NCBI GenBank assembly: GCA_001650895.1
Contig: LXYH01000001.1
Span: 57,233-121,232 of the forward strand
Length of the DNA stretch: 64,000 bases
Reading direction: 5' to 3'
Source of the DNA: Rhodobacteraceae bacterium EhC02
Lineage (GTDB): Bacteria; Pseudomonadota; Alphaproteobacteria; Rhodobacterales; Rhodobacteraceae
Shown: positions 1 through 7,032 of the stretch, one piece after another
Layout of the letters: every line of letters begins with the position of its first letter
How positions within the stretch are numbered: position 1 is the first letter of the stretch
Made by a program: the position numbers and the translations under genes
Notes under the pieces: model-generated
Seen by the model: only the letters and a program-made list of their open reading frames with translations
What the model was told of the DNA's origin: nothing
The model's database searches: none

Positions 1-778
1 TGTCCATGCGCCCCAGCAGAAGGGCGGCAATCGCCGTACCATGTTCGCGCCCCGAGGCGTTCCGGTCACCGATGTCAGCTTGAAAGACCTTGAGTTTCTG
101 TCCCCGTAGCGCCTCGTGACCGACATTGATGCCGGTGTCGATCATCCCGATCTTGGGGGCGAAGGCACTGGGCCACCCCGACCAGCTGATCATCTCATGG
201 GCCGCGCATGATCCATCCCGGCACATGAAGTCATCAGTTGTGTAAAGATGGTTCGCATCCGCCGTGGATCCGGGGATGCGGTTCGTCAGCTCGGCCCGGG
301 CCTGCGCCGCGCTGCGGCCTGCCGGCAATTCAAGCCGGACCAGACGCCGGTTGAGCGTGCGGTTGTTGCGCGATCCCAGCACGCGGTATCCCAATGCCTC
401 GATCGCGGCCGTGCCCTGCCCCGCTGGCAACGCCAAAAGCATTTCCTCGCGACCGCCGCCATCGCCCTCTTCGTTGATGGACTGAGAGACCCCGGACGGT
501 CCACTGGTGCCGGATGCACCGCTTGCACCGCCACTGGCGCCACCGCTTGCCCCGCCGCTTCCGCCACCGCTTCCGCCGCCACCGCTGCCGCCGCCGCCAC
601 TTCCGCCGCCGCCACCACCGTCGCCGCCGTCACCGCCCGACGCATGCGCCATGCCCAATGCCGTCAGCGCCGGTGTCGTGTAGGCGATGGTCCCTGCCAG
701 ACCGATCCGCCGCAGCAAGGCGCGCCGCGACAAGTCTGCACCCTGCTTGGCCCCGGCCACGGTTTTCTTTTCGGGCAT
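1..778 (-). CDS. Subtilisin-like (S8) serine peptidase, C-terminus cut by window edge
   Basis: Secreted subtilase; only the first 259 residues are inside the window. A twin-arginine-like signal (SRRALLRR, residues 17-24, then a hydrophobic stretch ending near AHA at 44-46) precedes a very glycine/serine-rich linker at about 48-96. The peptidase domain then begins: catalytic Asp214 in IGMIDTGIN and His246 in EHGTAIA are visible, while the Ser lies beyond the edge. Start ATG 778 is chosen because AAAGGAG lies 8 nt upstream. The gene diverges from an ECF sigma gene, and both control regions contain a GGAAT-N16/17-CGTT motif, so shared control is likely. The substrate cannot be told. Family assignment is firm; cell-surface or periplasmic location is inferred. 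Confidence 0.88.
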   Translation of the reverse strand, partial: MPEKKTVAGAKQGADLSRRALLRRIGLAGTIAYTTPALTALGMAHASGGDGGDGGGGGGSGGGGSGGGGSGGGSGGASGGASGGASGASGTSGPSGVSQSINEEGDGGGREEMLLALPAGQGTAAIEALGYRVLGSRNNRTLNRRLVRLELPAGRSAAQARAELTNRIPGSTADANHLYTTDDFMCRDGSCAAHEMISWSGWPSAFAPKIGMIDTGINVGHEALRGQKLKVFQADIGDRNASGREHGTAIAALLLGRMD

Positions 779-917
779 CACTCATGCTCCTTTGACAAAC
801 GGACTGGCACCTTGCACCACGGATCCGGTTTCCCGCCTACCCTGCCTGACCATGGCCCCCAAAAAACAAGAGCCGCCCTGCAAGCCGTCGGGTATTACGA
901 CAATGACACGGAACAAC

Positions 918-943
918 AACGCTGGCGATCAGCCTGCTATTCC
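918..943 (-). promoter_or_regulatory. Candidate ECF-type promoter for the subtilase
   Basis: On the minus strand GGAAT (943-939), a 17-nt spacer and CGTT (921-918) resemble an ECF -35/-10 pair (GGAAC-N16/17-CGTT is the EcfG-type pattern). It lies about 140 nt before the subtilase start. Seen by eye only; function is inferred. Confidence 0.4.
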
Positions 944-972
944 CGCTCCCTCGCAATTATTTGTCCCTTTGG

Positions 973-997
973 GGAATAAAGTCACCACCCTGCCGTT
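973..997 (+). promoter_or_regulatory. Candidate ECF-type promoter for the sigma/anti-sigma operon
   Basis: GGAAT (973-977), a 16-nt spacer and CGTT (994-997) lie about 57 nt before the sigma factor start. The motif matches the one on the opposite strand facing the subtilase, suggesting autoregulation and a shared regulon. Confidence 0.45.
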
Positions 998-1053
998 TTC
1001 TTTCCGATAGCTTTTTTTAACAGTCGCCGCTGGTACCAAGGGGAAACGCGTTC

Positions 1054-1593
1054 GTGTCCGAAGCAATCCGCAACGAGATGATACAGATGTTGCCGCGCCT
1101 GCGCGCCTTCGGGCGCAGTCTGACGGGGGTGCAGGATCAGGCCGACGACCTGGTTCAGCAGACCGTGGAGAAGGCCTTGCGCAATATCGACAGCTATCAG
1201 CCGGGCACACGGCTGGACAGCTGGATGTTCCGGATCATGCGAAACGCGTGGATCGACGGACATCGCGCGCGCCGCAGTACGGTGACGCTGGATGACGTGG
1301 ACGCCGTCCAGCCGCTGATCGGTGAGGACGGGCGCGACGTGACCGAGAACCGCCTCTATCTCGCGCAGGTCTGCGCGGCGATGGATGCCCTGCCGGAAGA
1401 TCAGCGCGCCGTGCTGATGCTGGTCTGCGTCGAGGGCCTGCGCTACCGCGAGGTGGCCGAGGCGCTTGGCATTCCCGAGGGCACGGTCATGAGCCGTCTG
1501 TCACGGGGCCGCATCGCGCTGGCACAGGCGTTGAACATGACGACCCATCCAGATGGCCAGACGGCCGGACACATCCAGGGGAAAACCCGATGA
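1054..1593 (+). CDS. ECF-family RNA polymerase sigma factor
   Basis: A 179-residue alternative sigma factor that redirects RNA polymerase to a small regulon. Region 2 spans about residues 25-72 (ADDLVQQTVEKAL ... LDSWMFRIMRNAWID), including the -10-recognition helix. Region 4 spans about 110-160 (LPEDQRAVLML ... GIPEGTVMSRLSRGR), a helix-turn-helix for -35 recognition. The start is GTG 1054; an in-frame ATG at 1078 would remove eight residues and still leave region 2 intact. The stop overlaps the start of the next gene by 4 nt (ATGA), coupling it to its probable anti-sigma factor. ECF subgroup cannot be fixed by eye; there is no PhyR or NepR nearby, so it is not obviously the general-stress EcfG. 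Confidence 0.9.
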   Translation: MSEAIRNEMIQMLPRLRAFGRSLTGVQDQADDLVQQTVEKALRNIDSYQPGTRLDSWMFRIMRNAWIDGHRARRSTVTLDDVDAVQPLIGEDGRDVTENRLYLAQVCAAMDALPEDQRAVLMLVCVEGLRYREVAEALGIPEGTVMSRLSRGRIALAQALNMTTHPDGQTAGHIQGKTR

Positions 1594-2327
1594 CACAGAA
1601 ACCAGAATCGAATGTGAGCGATGACATGCTGATGGCCCTTGCAGATGGCGAATTGACCAGCCCCGATGCCAGCAAACTGCTTGCGCAGATCAAGGCCAGC
1701 CCGGAGTTGAGCGCACGCTATGCGATGTTCACCGGAACGGCCGCCGCCTTGCGCGACGCTTTGGACCCCGGCCCGGTTCCGGATCACCTGATCTCGACCG
1801 TGCTGACGGCACCCATGGGTGGCGCGCCGGAACAGCCGCAGGATGCCACGGTCATACCGCTGCGCGCAAAGGGCAAAGCCACGCCGACATGGTCTGTCTG
1901 GCCGATGGCGCTGGCCGCGTCACTTGCCCTGGCCATGGGGATCGGCGGCTTTCTGACCGGGCGCAGCATGACCCCCGTTCCCGCAGGGCTGGAAACCGCG
2001 GCCATCGCGCTGACCGGCACAACGACCGGCGGCAGCACGATGCTGGCCGATGGCAGCACGGCCCGCGTGCTTGGCAGCTTCGACACCGATATCGGCCTGT
2101 GCCGCCTGATCGCCGTGGATGGGGCGGATGGCCACATGGACCGCGCCGTGCTCTGCCGGTCGGAGCCCGATGTCTGGCGCACGGCGCTTGCTGTCTCGGA
2201 AGGGTCGTCGAACATGTTCCTGCCCGCATCAGACATGGCCGTCGGCCTGATCGACGACTTCCTGAACGGGATCGGAGCCAACGCGGCGATGAACCCCGAG
2301 GACGAGGCCCGCGCCCTGTCGCGGTGA
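1590..2327 (+). CDS. Probable membrane anti-sigma factor
   Basis: A 245-residue protein translationally coupled to the ECF sigma gene. The N-terminal cytoplasmic part (MLMALADGELTSPDA..., about residues 10-60) has the short acidic 'ADGEL' helix typical of anti-sigma factors that hold their sigma at the membrane. One transmembrane segment is seen at about 103-123 (PMALAASLALAMGIGGFLTG), followed by a periplasmic part of about 120 residues with two Cys. No zinc-binding HxxxCxxC motif is visible, so it is not a ZAS-type anti-sigma. The divergent secreted protease could act on the exported domain or simply be a target gene; that link is speculation. Confidence 0.75.
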   Translation: MTQKPESNVSDDMLMALADGELTSPDASKLLAQIKASPELSARYAMFTGTAAALRDALDPGPVPDHLISTVLTAPMGGAPEQPQDATVIPLRAKGKATPTWSVWPMALAASLALAMGIGGFLTGRSMTPVPAGLETAAIALTGTTTGGSTMLADGSTARVLGSFDTDIGLCRLIAVDGADGHMDRAVLCRSEPDVWRTALAVSEGSSNMFLPASDMAVGLIDDFLNGIGANAAMNPEDEARALSR

Positions 2328-2333
2328 CAGGGC
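2313..2333. terminator. Hairpin between convergent genes
   Basis: GCCCTGTC (2313-2320), a 5-nt loop and GACAGGGC (2326-2333) form a perfect 8-bp stem over the anti-sigma stop codon, facing the convergent SCP2 gene. It lacks a clear T-run, so termination efficiency is uncertain. Confidence 0.5.
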
Positions 2334-2337
2334 CTGC

Positions 2338-2634
2338 TCAGGCGGTCAGGATCGCGCTGACCTTGAGGGCGCGTTGCAGGCTGCCGTCGACCTTGAGCTT
2401 GCCCATCATGAAGGCGGTCGCCGGGTTCTGATCGCCCGACAGGATATTGCGGAAGACTTGCTCGGCAGCAGCAAGGGTCACGTCCGCCGCCTCGTCACCC
2501 TCGGCGCGGCGGGCACCATCCTGATCCAGCATGAGCGCACCTTCGCCCGTGATCTCGAGCCGGGCGGTGCCCTGAAGCTGCCCCGTCACGCGCGGACCAA
2601 GGAACGCGATGAATTCTTCGACAATGGCGGACAT
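2338..2634 (-). CDS. SCP2 sterol-transfer-domain protein
   Basis: A 98-residue single-domain protein of the SCP2 lipid-binding fold. Visible hallmarks are the strand pattern LEITGEGALMLDQDG, the acidic DVTLAAAEQVFRNILSGDQNPATAFMMGKLKVDGSL region and a hydrophobic C-terminus. Such proteins bind hydrophobic or acyl-CoA-like ligands, but the ligand here is unknown. The start at ATG 2634 is preferred over an upstream TTG (2655) because GGAG lies about 10 nt before it. It follows moaE on the same strand after a 96-nt gap, so it may have its own promoter or be distal in the pgsA-moaD-moaE transcript. Confidence 0.85.
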   Translation of the reverse strand: MSAIVEEFIAFLGPRVTGQLQGTARLEITGEGALMLDQDGARRAEGDEAADVTLAAAEQVFRNILSGDQNPATAFMMGKLKVDGSLQRALKVSAILTA

Positions 2635-2730
2635 GATGCGCACTCCGGCGGGCAAGATTTGGCAACGCCCCCGCAGGTCAACCGATTGCGGGACGATTTG
2701 CCAAGCACGACCTTGCGTCAGCCGGACCCG

Positions 2731-3174
2731 CTACCAGCGGGTCAGGGCGTCTTCATCCTCGTCCTTGGCGGCAACCCAGGCGTCCCCCTCGACACCCTGT
2801 TCCTTTTTCCAGAACGGCGCGCGGGATTTCAGATAGTCCATCAGGTATTCGGCCGCCTCGAAGGCGTCGCGGCGATGCGGCGCAGCGGTGGCGACCATCA
2901 TGATCATCTCGCCCGGCTGCATCGGCCCGAAACGGTGGATCACCAAAGCATCGCCCAACGACCAGCGCGCCTGTGCTTCGGCCGCGATCTTTTCCAGCGC
3001 CTTTTCCGTCATGCCGGGGTAATGCTCGATCACCATCTGGCGCAACGGATGCGCGGGATCGTCACGCACAACGCCGGAAAACGTGACGATCGCACCCATG
3101 TCGGTGCGGCCGGATGCAAAGGCATTTGCCTCTGCGCCCAGATCGAAGGGGTTTTCCTGAACCACGATCCGCAT
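2731..3174 (-). CDS. moaE: Molybdopterin synthase catalytic subunit MoaE
   Basis: The large subunit of molybdopterin synthase, which inserts two sulfurs from MoaD thiocarboxylate into precursor Z to make the dithiolene of the molybdenum cofactor. At 147 residues it is of normal length. Diagnostic segments are GAIVTFSGVVRD (about residues 27-38), IEHYPGMTEKAL, the RFGPMQPGEMIMMVATAAPHRRDAFEAAEYLMDYLKSRAPFWKKE block containing the conserved Lys residues, and GDAWV. It lies 14 nt downstream of moaD and is almost certainly cotranscribed with pgsA and moaD. Confidence 0.95.
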   Translation of the reverse strand: MRIVVQENPFDLGAEANAFASGRTDMGAIVTFSGVVRDDPAHPLRQMVIEHYPGMTEKALEKIAAEAQARWSLGDALVIHRFGPMQPGEMIMMVATAAPHRRDAFEAAEYLMDYLKSRAPFWKKEQGVEGDAWVAAKDEDEDALTRW

Positions 3175-3188
3175 GACAGCCCCCTTTT

Positions 3189-3437
3189 TCAGCCGCCCGT
3201 CATCGGTGGGAAGAACGCAACCTCGCGCGCGCCGGCAAGCGGCGCGTCGAAATCGGTCAGATCCTGATCAACGGCGACGCGCAGCGCCGACAGGTCCGAA
3301 AAGGCCAGGGCATAGCGTTCTTCGCGGGCGCGCAGCTCCGCAACCAGATCGGCGACGGTCGCCGCCTGGGTATCGACCTGTTCGCGCGCCAGCCCGATCC
3401 GTTCACGGACCCAGGCGAAATAGAGAATGTCGATCAT
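3189..3437 (-). CDS. moaD: Molybdopterin synthase sulfur-carrier subunit MoaD
   Basis: An 82-residue ubiquitin-fold sulfur carrier. It starts MIDILYFAWVRERIG and ends in the obligatory C-terminal Gly-Gly (PPMTGG) that is adenylated and thiocarboxylated. Start ATG 3437 overlaps the pgsA stop by 4 nt, so translation is coupled. With moaE it forms the heterotetrameric molybdopterin synthase. This implies the cell makes molybdoenzymes, though none is visible in the window. Confidence 0.95.
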   Translation of the reverse strand: MIDILYFAWVRERIGLAREQVDTQAATVADLVAELRAREERYALAFSDLSALRVAVDQDLTDFDAPLAGAREVAFFPPMTGG

Positions 3438-4099
3438 CTGTCTTCCTTCAGGAGCGGCTGCGCCTTGCGGAAATAGTCCACCCCGGTGATCAAGGTCAAT
3501 GCCGCCGCGATCCACAGCAGGGTCAGGCCGATATTGCCCGACCAGATCATGCCTTCCAGCTTCCAGCGCAGCCCGTGCAGATCCGGTTGCCGGCCCTCGA
3601 TGACGGCCAGTACCGTCGCCTCGTCCATGCCATAGATGATCATGCCGAAGTAGTGTTCGAACACGCCTTGGGCAAAGAGCACGGCGATGGCGACCATCTG
3701 GGCGGTGGTCTTCCACTTGGCCAGTTTCGTGACTTTCAGCGTGCCTGCCACATCGCCCAGGAATTCGCGCAAGCCCGACACGAAGACCTCGCGGAACAGG
3801 ATCACGGTTGCCGGAAGCACCAGCCAGGGCGACATCGACGAATAGCCCACGATCACCATCAGCGCGATCACCACCATCGCCTTGTCGGCGATCGGGTCCA
3901 GCATCGCGCCCATCTTGGTTTCCTGCTTCCACTCACGCGCAAGATAGCCGTCAAACCAATCGGTAACCGCCGCCGTCACGAACAGCATCAGCGCGAACCA
4001 GTCAGCATAGGGCCTTGTGAAATAAAGAAACATCACCGCCACGCCGGGGGCAGCCAGCAACCGTCCAGCGGTCAGGATATTCGGCAAGGTCCATGTCAT
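3434..4099 (-). CDS. pgsA: CDP-diacylglycerol-glycerol-3-phosphate 3-phosphatidyltransferase
   Basis: An inner-membrane enzyme making phosphatidylglycerophosphate, the first committed step to phosphatidylglycerol and cardiolipin. The CDP-alcohol phosphatidyltransferase signature DGxxAR...GxxxDxxxD is present at about residues 49-71 (DGYLAR ... GAMLDPIAD). Four or five membrane helices are visible, and the 221-residue length is slightly above the usual 180-200 because of a C-terminal loop (YGMDEATVLAVIEGRQPDLHGLRW). It opens the pgsA-moaD-moaE run. In many alphaproteobacteria pgsA directly follows uvrC; here an ABC importer lies between them. Confidence 0.93.
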   Translation of the reverse strand: MTWTLPNILTAGRLLAAPGVAVMFLYFTRPYADWFALMLFVTAAVTDWFDGYLAREWKQETKMGAMLDPIADKAMVVIALMVIVGYSSMSPWLVLPATVILFREVFVSGLREFLGDVAGTLKVTKLAKWKTTAQMVAIAVLFAQGVFEHYFGMIIYGMDEATVLAVIEGRQPDLHGLRWKLEGMIWSGNIGLTLLWIAAALTLITGVDYFRKAQPLLKEDR

Positions 4100-4206
4100 G
4101 CCTCATACCTAGCGGGTCTTTTGCGCACTGGGAAGGCGATAAGATAGCCACCAATGCGCACAACTGACAGGGCAGATCAGTATTTCGGGAACGTTGAAGC
4201 GGCAGG

Positions 4207-4971
4207 TCAGGATTGCGGGCGTTCGGCCCAGCCTGCAAAGATCCGCTCGAGCGCGACGACAGCGTAATAGAGCACGATCCCCAGCACGGCGAGCGCGATC
4301 AGCACCGCGAACATCAGCGGATAATCGCCGTTCGTCTCACCGGATTTGAACAGCGCCCCCAGACCGCGCCCATGGGGCGAGACGATCTCGACCAGGTTGG
4401 TGCCGATGAAAGCGAGCGTGACCGACACCTTCAGCGCCCCGAAGAATTCGGGCAGGGTCTTGGGCAGGGCGATCTTGCGGAAGATCGTGACCCGCGACGC
4501 CCCGAGGCTGCGCAGGATATCGCGGTATTCGGGTTCCAGCGTGGACAGACCGATACCCACCGACACGGCGATGGGAAAGAACGAGATCAGGAAGGCCATC
4601 AGAACGGTGTTGAAGTCATGCTGCCCGATGAAGATCAGCGCGATGACCGGCACCAGCGTGGCCTTGGGAATGGCGTTGAAGCCCACCAGCAAGGGATAAA
4701 GCGCATCGCGCGCGATGCGGGAAAAGCCCATCGCCATGCCCAGAAGCGTGCCGAACAGAACCGCCAGCCCAAGACCCGCCACGGTCCGCCAGAGTGTCTG
4801 CCAGCCCATTTCGATGAACAGGTTGGAATAGCGCGCAAAGGCAGGCGGCAGGTCGGATGGCGAGGCCATCTTGTAATTGGGCCAGTCATTGACCCAGACG
4901 ATGAATTCCCAAAGCCCAAGGAAGGCCAGAATGGCAAGGGTCGGCACCGCGATTTTCTGCAGGGTTTCCAT
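4207..4971 (-). CDS. ABC importer permease, NitT/TauT type
   Basis: A 254-residue integral membrane subunit with about six helices (first at about 7-28). The EAA-like loop that docks the ATPase is visible at about 150-180 (YRDILRSLGASRVTIFRKIALPKTLPEF, with the conserved Gly). It belongs to the family importing nitrate, sulfonates, taurine or thiamine/pyrimidine precursors. Start ATG 4971 abuts the stop of the ATPase gene, so the two are coupled. The substrate cannot be called from the permease. Confidence 0.9.
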   Translation of the reverse strand: METLQKIAVPTLAILAFLGLWEFIVWVNDWPNYKMASPSDLPPAFARYSNLFIEMGWQTLWRTVAGLGLAVLFGTLLGMAMGFSRIARDALYPLLVGFNAIPKATLVPVIALIFIGQHDFNTVLMAFLISFFPIAVSVGIGLSTLEPEYRDILRSLGASRVTIFRKIALPKTLPEFFGALKVSVTLAFIGTNLVEIVSPHGRGLGALFKSGETNGDYPLMFAVLIALAVLGIVLYYAVVALERIFAGWAERPQS

Positions 4972-5759
4972 CAGTGCACCTCTCCGTCACGGCCTTGGGC
5001 GATCCGGATCTGGTCGCGTAGCAGATGCAGCATCTCGGCCGCCTCGGGCGTATAGAGGCTGTCAATGGTGCGGTCGGCGGGCAGATCCACCCGCAGCACA
5101 TGCTGCGTGCGCGCCGGGCGGCCAGACAGGACGATCACCTGATCCCCCAGAAACACGGATTCGCGCAGATCATGGGTGATCAGAACGCAGGTGAAGGGTT
5201 CGGCCGCGCGCAGATCGCGCATCGTCTGCCACAGATCCTCGCGCGTGAAGGCATCAAGCGCGCCGAAGGGTTCATCCATGATCAGCACATCGGGCTTGTG
5301 CACGATGGACCGGCAGAGCGAAGCACGCTGGCGCATCCCGCCTGACAGTTCCGAGGGGCGCTTGCCCTCGAAACCCTTCAGGCCCACCATTTCCAGCAGG
5401 TGCATCGCGCGCGCCTCGCGGTCACGCTGCGGCATGCGGGGGGCCACGATTTCCAGCGGCAGGATCACGTTGTCAAGGATCGTGCGCCATTCCAGCAGGA
5501 CCGGGTTCTGAAACGCCATGCCCACGGTCTTGCGCGGGGATGTCACACGCTCGCCATGCAGCCAGACTTCACCCTGATCAGGTTTCATCAGCCCGGCCAC
5601 CAGCCGTGTCAGGGTGGATTTGCCGCAACCCGACGGGCCGACCACGGCGCAGAATTCGCCCTCGGGGACCGATACGTTCAGATTGTCCAGCACCGGCAGG
5701 GGGCCTGCCTTGGTGCGATAGGCGTGGGTCACGCCCTTGATCTCGATAAGGTTCGACAT
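4971..5759 (-). CDS. ABC importer ATPase, NitT/TauT type
   Basis: A 262-residue nucleotide-binding subunit energising the adjacent permease. Walker A is GPSGCGKST (residues 41-49), the Q-loop is MAFQNPVLLEW, the ABC signature LSGGMRQR, Walker B VLIMDEPFGALD and the switch His LITHD. It lies between the substrate-binding gene (80 nt upstream, with a hairpin in the gap) and the permease. The hairpin suggests the binding protein is made in excess over the ATPase and permease. Confidence 0.92.
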   Translation of the reverse strand: MSNLIEIKGVTHAYRTKAGPLPVLDNLNVSVPEGEFCAVVGPSGCGKSTLTRLVAGLMKPDQGEVWLHGERVTSPRKTVGMAFQNPVLLEWRTILDNVILPLEIVAPRMPQRDREARAMHLLEMVGLKGFEGKRPSELSGGMRQRASLCRSIVHKPDVLIMDEPFGALDAFTREDLWQTMRDLRAAEPFTCVLITHDLRESVFLGDQVIVLSGRPARTQHVLRVDLPADRTIDSLYTPEAAEMLHLLRDQIRIAQGRDGEVH

Positions 5760-5790
5760 GTGCTGGAACGATCCTGATAGGCGTCACATG

Positions 5791-5820
5791 GAAAAAGGCG
5801 CCCCCCGACAGGGAAGCGCC
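5791..5820 (-). terminator. Intra-operon terminator or attenuator
   Basis: On the minus strand GGCGC (5820-5816) pairs with GCGCC (5801-5797), with further C/G pairing inside, followed by five T's (5796-5792). It sits just after the substrate-binding gene and before the ATPase gene, the classic place to lower expression of the membrane components. Confidence 0.7.
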
Positions 5821-5839
5821 ATGTCTTGGGTCCTGTGGA

Positions 5840-6847
5840 TCACTCCAGCATCAGGCTGCCATCGGTGGGCAGGTAGTCAGCGGTGAAATAGAGCGAGGCA
5901 TCGGGCGCATTCACGAAGCTGTAGACCGATTTGGTCTGCTCAATCGCGGTTTCCATCCGGGCCGGGTCGATATTGCCCATGCCGTTGGCCTTGACCCAAT
6001 CGGTGACCACATTGGCGTCCACGGCCATTTGCAGGCGGCGCTTTTCCAGCGCGGGATCAGCCGCGGGGTTGCGCTTGACCAGCGCCTCGATCGCCATGTC
6101 GGGATCGGCGATGGCATCTTTCCAGCCCATCGCAACGGCGCGCAGAAAGCCGGTGACGGCCTGCGGGTTGGCGGCGGCGAAATCCGTGTTCACGATCACC
6201 GCGTTGCCATAAAGCGCCACGCCGTTATCGGCCATCAGCAGAACGGTGATGTCATCCTCGGGCACGCCCAGACGGATCAGGTTCAGCGTCGACGAGAAGG
6301 AAAAGCCGGTCACCGATGCCACCTTGCCTTCGGCCAGCATCGGTTCGCGCACGGGGAAACCCACCGGTTCAACGGTGATCGACGCCATGTCGAGACCGTT
6401 CTCGGCGGCGAAGATCGGGAACTGCGCCCATGCGCCATCGGGCGGCGGCGCGCCCAGAACCTTGCCCGCCAGATCGGCCGGCGCGTTGATGCCCAGCGAC
6501 TTGCGGCCCACCACGGCGAAGGGCGGCTTGTCATAGACCATCATCGCGGCAATGACCGGCGCACCGGGGTTCTGATCGAGGAATTTCATCAGGCTGTTGA
6601 TATCGGCAAAGCCCACGGGAAACGCGCCGGTGGCGACTTTCGGGATCGCGTCAAGCGAACCTGCGCCTTCGGAAATCTCGACCGACAGGCCTTCAGCTTC
6701 GAAATGGCCCTTGTCCACCGCAACGAAATAGGGCGCGGCCGGTCCCTCGAATTTCCAGTCGAGCGCGAAGGGCATCGCGGTCTGGGCGGCCAGCGACGTG
6801 GCAAGTGTAACGGCAGCGGCGGCGGCCGCAAAAGTGGTACGGATCAT
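5840..6847 (-). CDS. ABC importer periplasmic binding protein, NMT1/SsuA-like
   Basis: A 335-residue exported solute-binding protein with a cleavable signal (MIRTTFAAAAAAVTLATSLAAQ). The mature part begins FALDWKFEGPAAPYFVAVDKGHFEAEGLSVE, the signature of the NMT1/THI5-like fold used for sulfonates, nitrate and pyrimidine or riboflavin precursors. It is first gene of a three-gene operon with ATPase and permease. Substrate is unknown: the N-terminal strand resembles pyrimidine- or flavin-type binders as much as taurine binders. The 185-nt gap upstream presumably holds the promoter, and nothing distinctive is visible in it. Confidence 0.87.
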   Translation of the reverse strand: MIRTTFAAAAAAVTLATSLAAQTAMPFALDWKFEGPAAPYFVAVDKGHFEAEGLSVEISEGAGSLDAIPKVATGAFPVGFADINSLMKFLDQNPGAPVIAAMMVYDKPPFAVVGRKSLGINAPADLAGKVLGAPPPDGAWAQFPIFAAENGLDMASITVEPVGFPVREPMLAEGKVASVTGFSFSSTLNLIRLGVPEDDITVLLMADNGVALYGNAVIVNTDFAAANPQAVTGFLRAVAMGWKDAIADPDMAIEALVKRNPAADPALEKRRLQMAVDANVVTDWVKANGMGNIDPARMETAIEQTKSVYSFVNAPDASLYFTADYLPTDGSLMLE

Positions 6848-7032
6848 GGGTCACTCCCGGTTGGACAACAGCGCCAGTTCTGCATCATTGCCTGACGGTT
6901 GCACCAGCATGCTGGGCGCCCCACCGTCCGGACAGATGCGCCGGCACCTTCTATGCCTGATTTCTATGCTGATTGGCTTGAACTGTCTACAATTCAGGCA
7001 AGACGCAAAGCCGCACACCTGCAAAAGCAATA

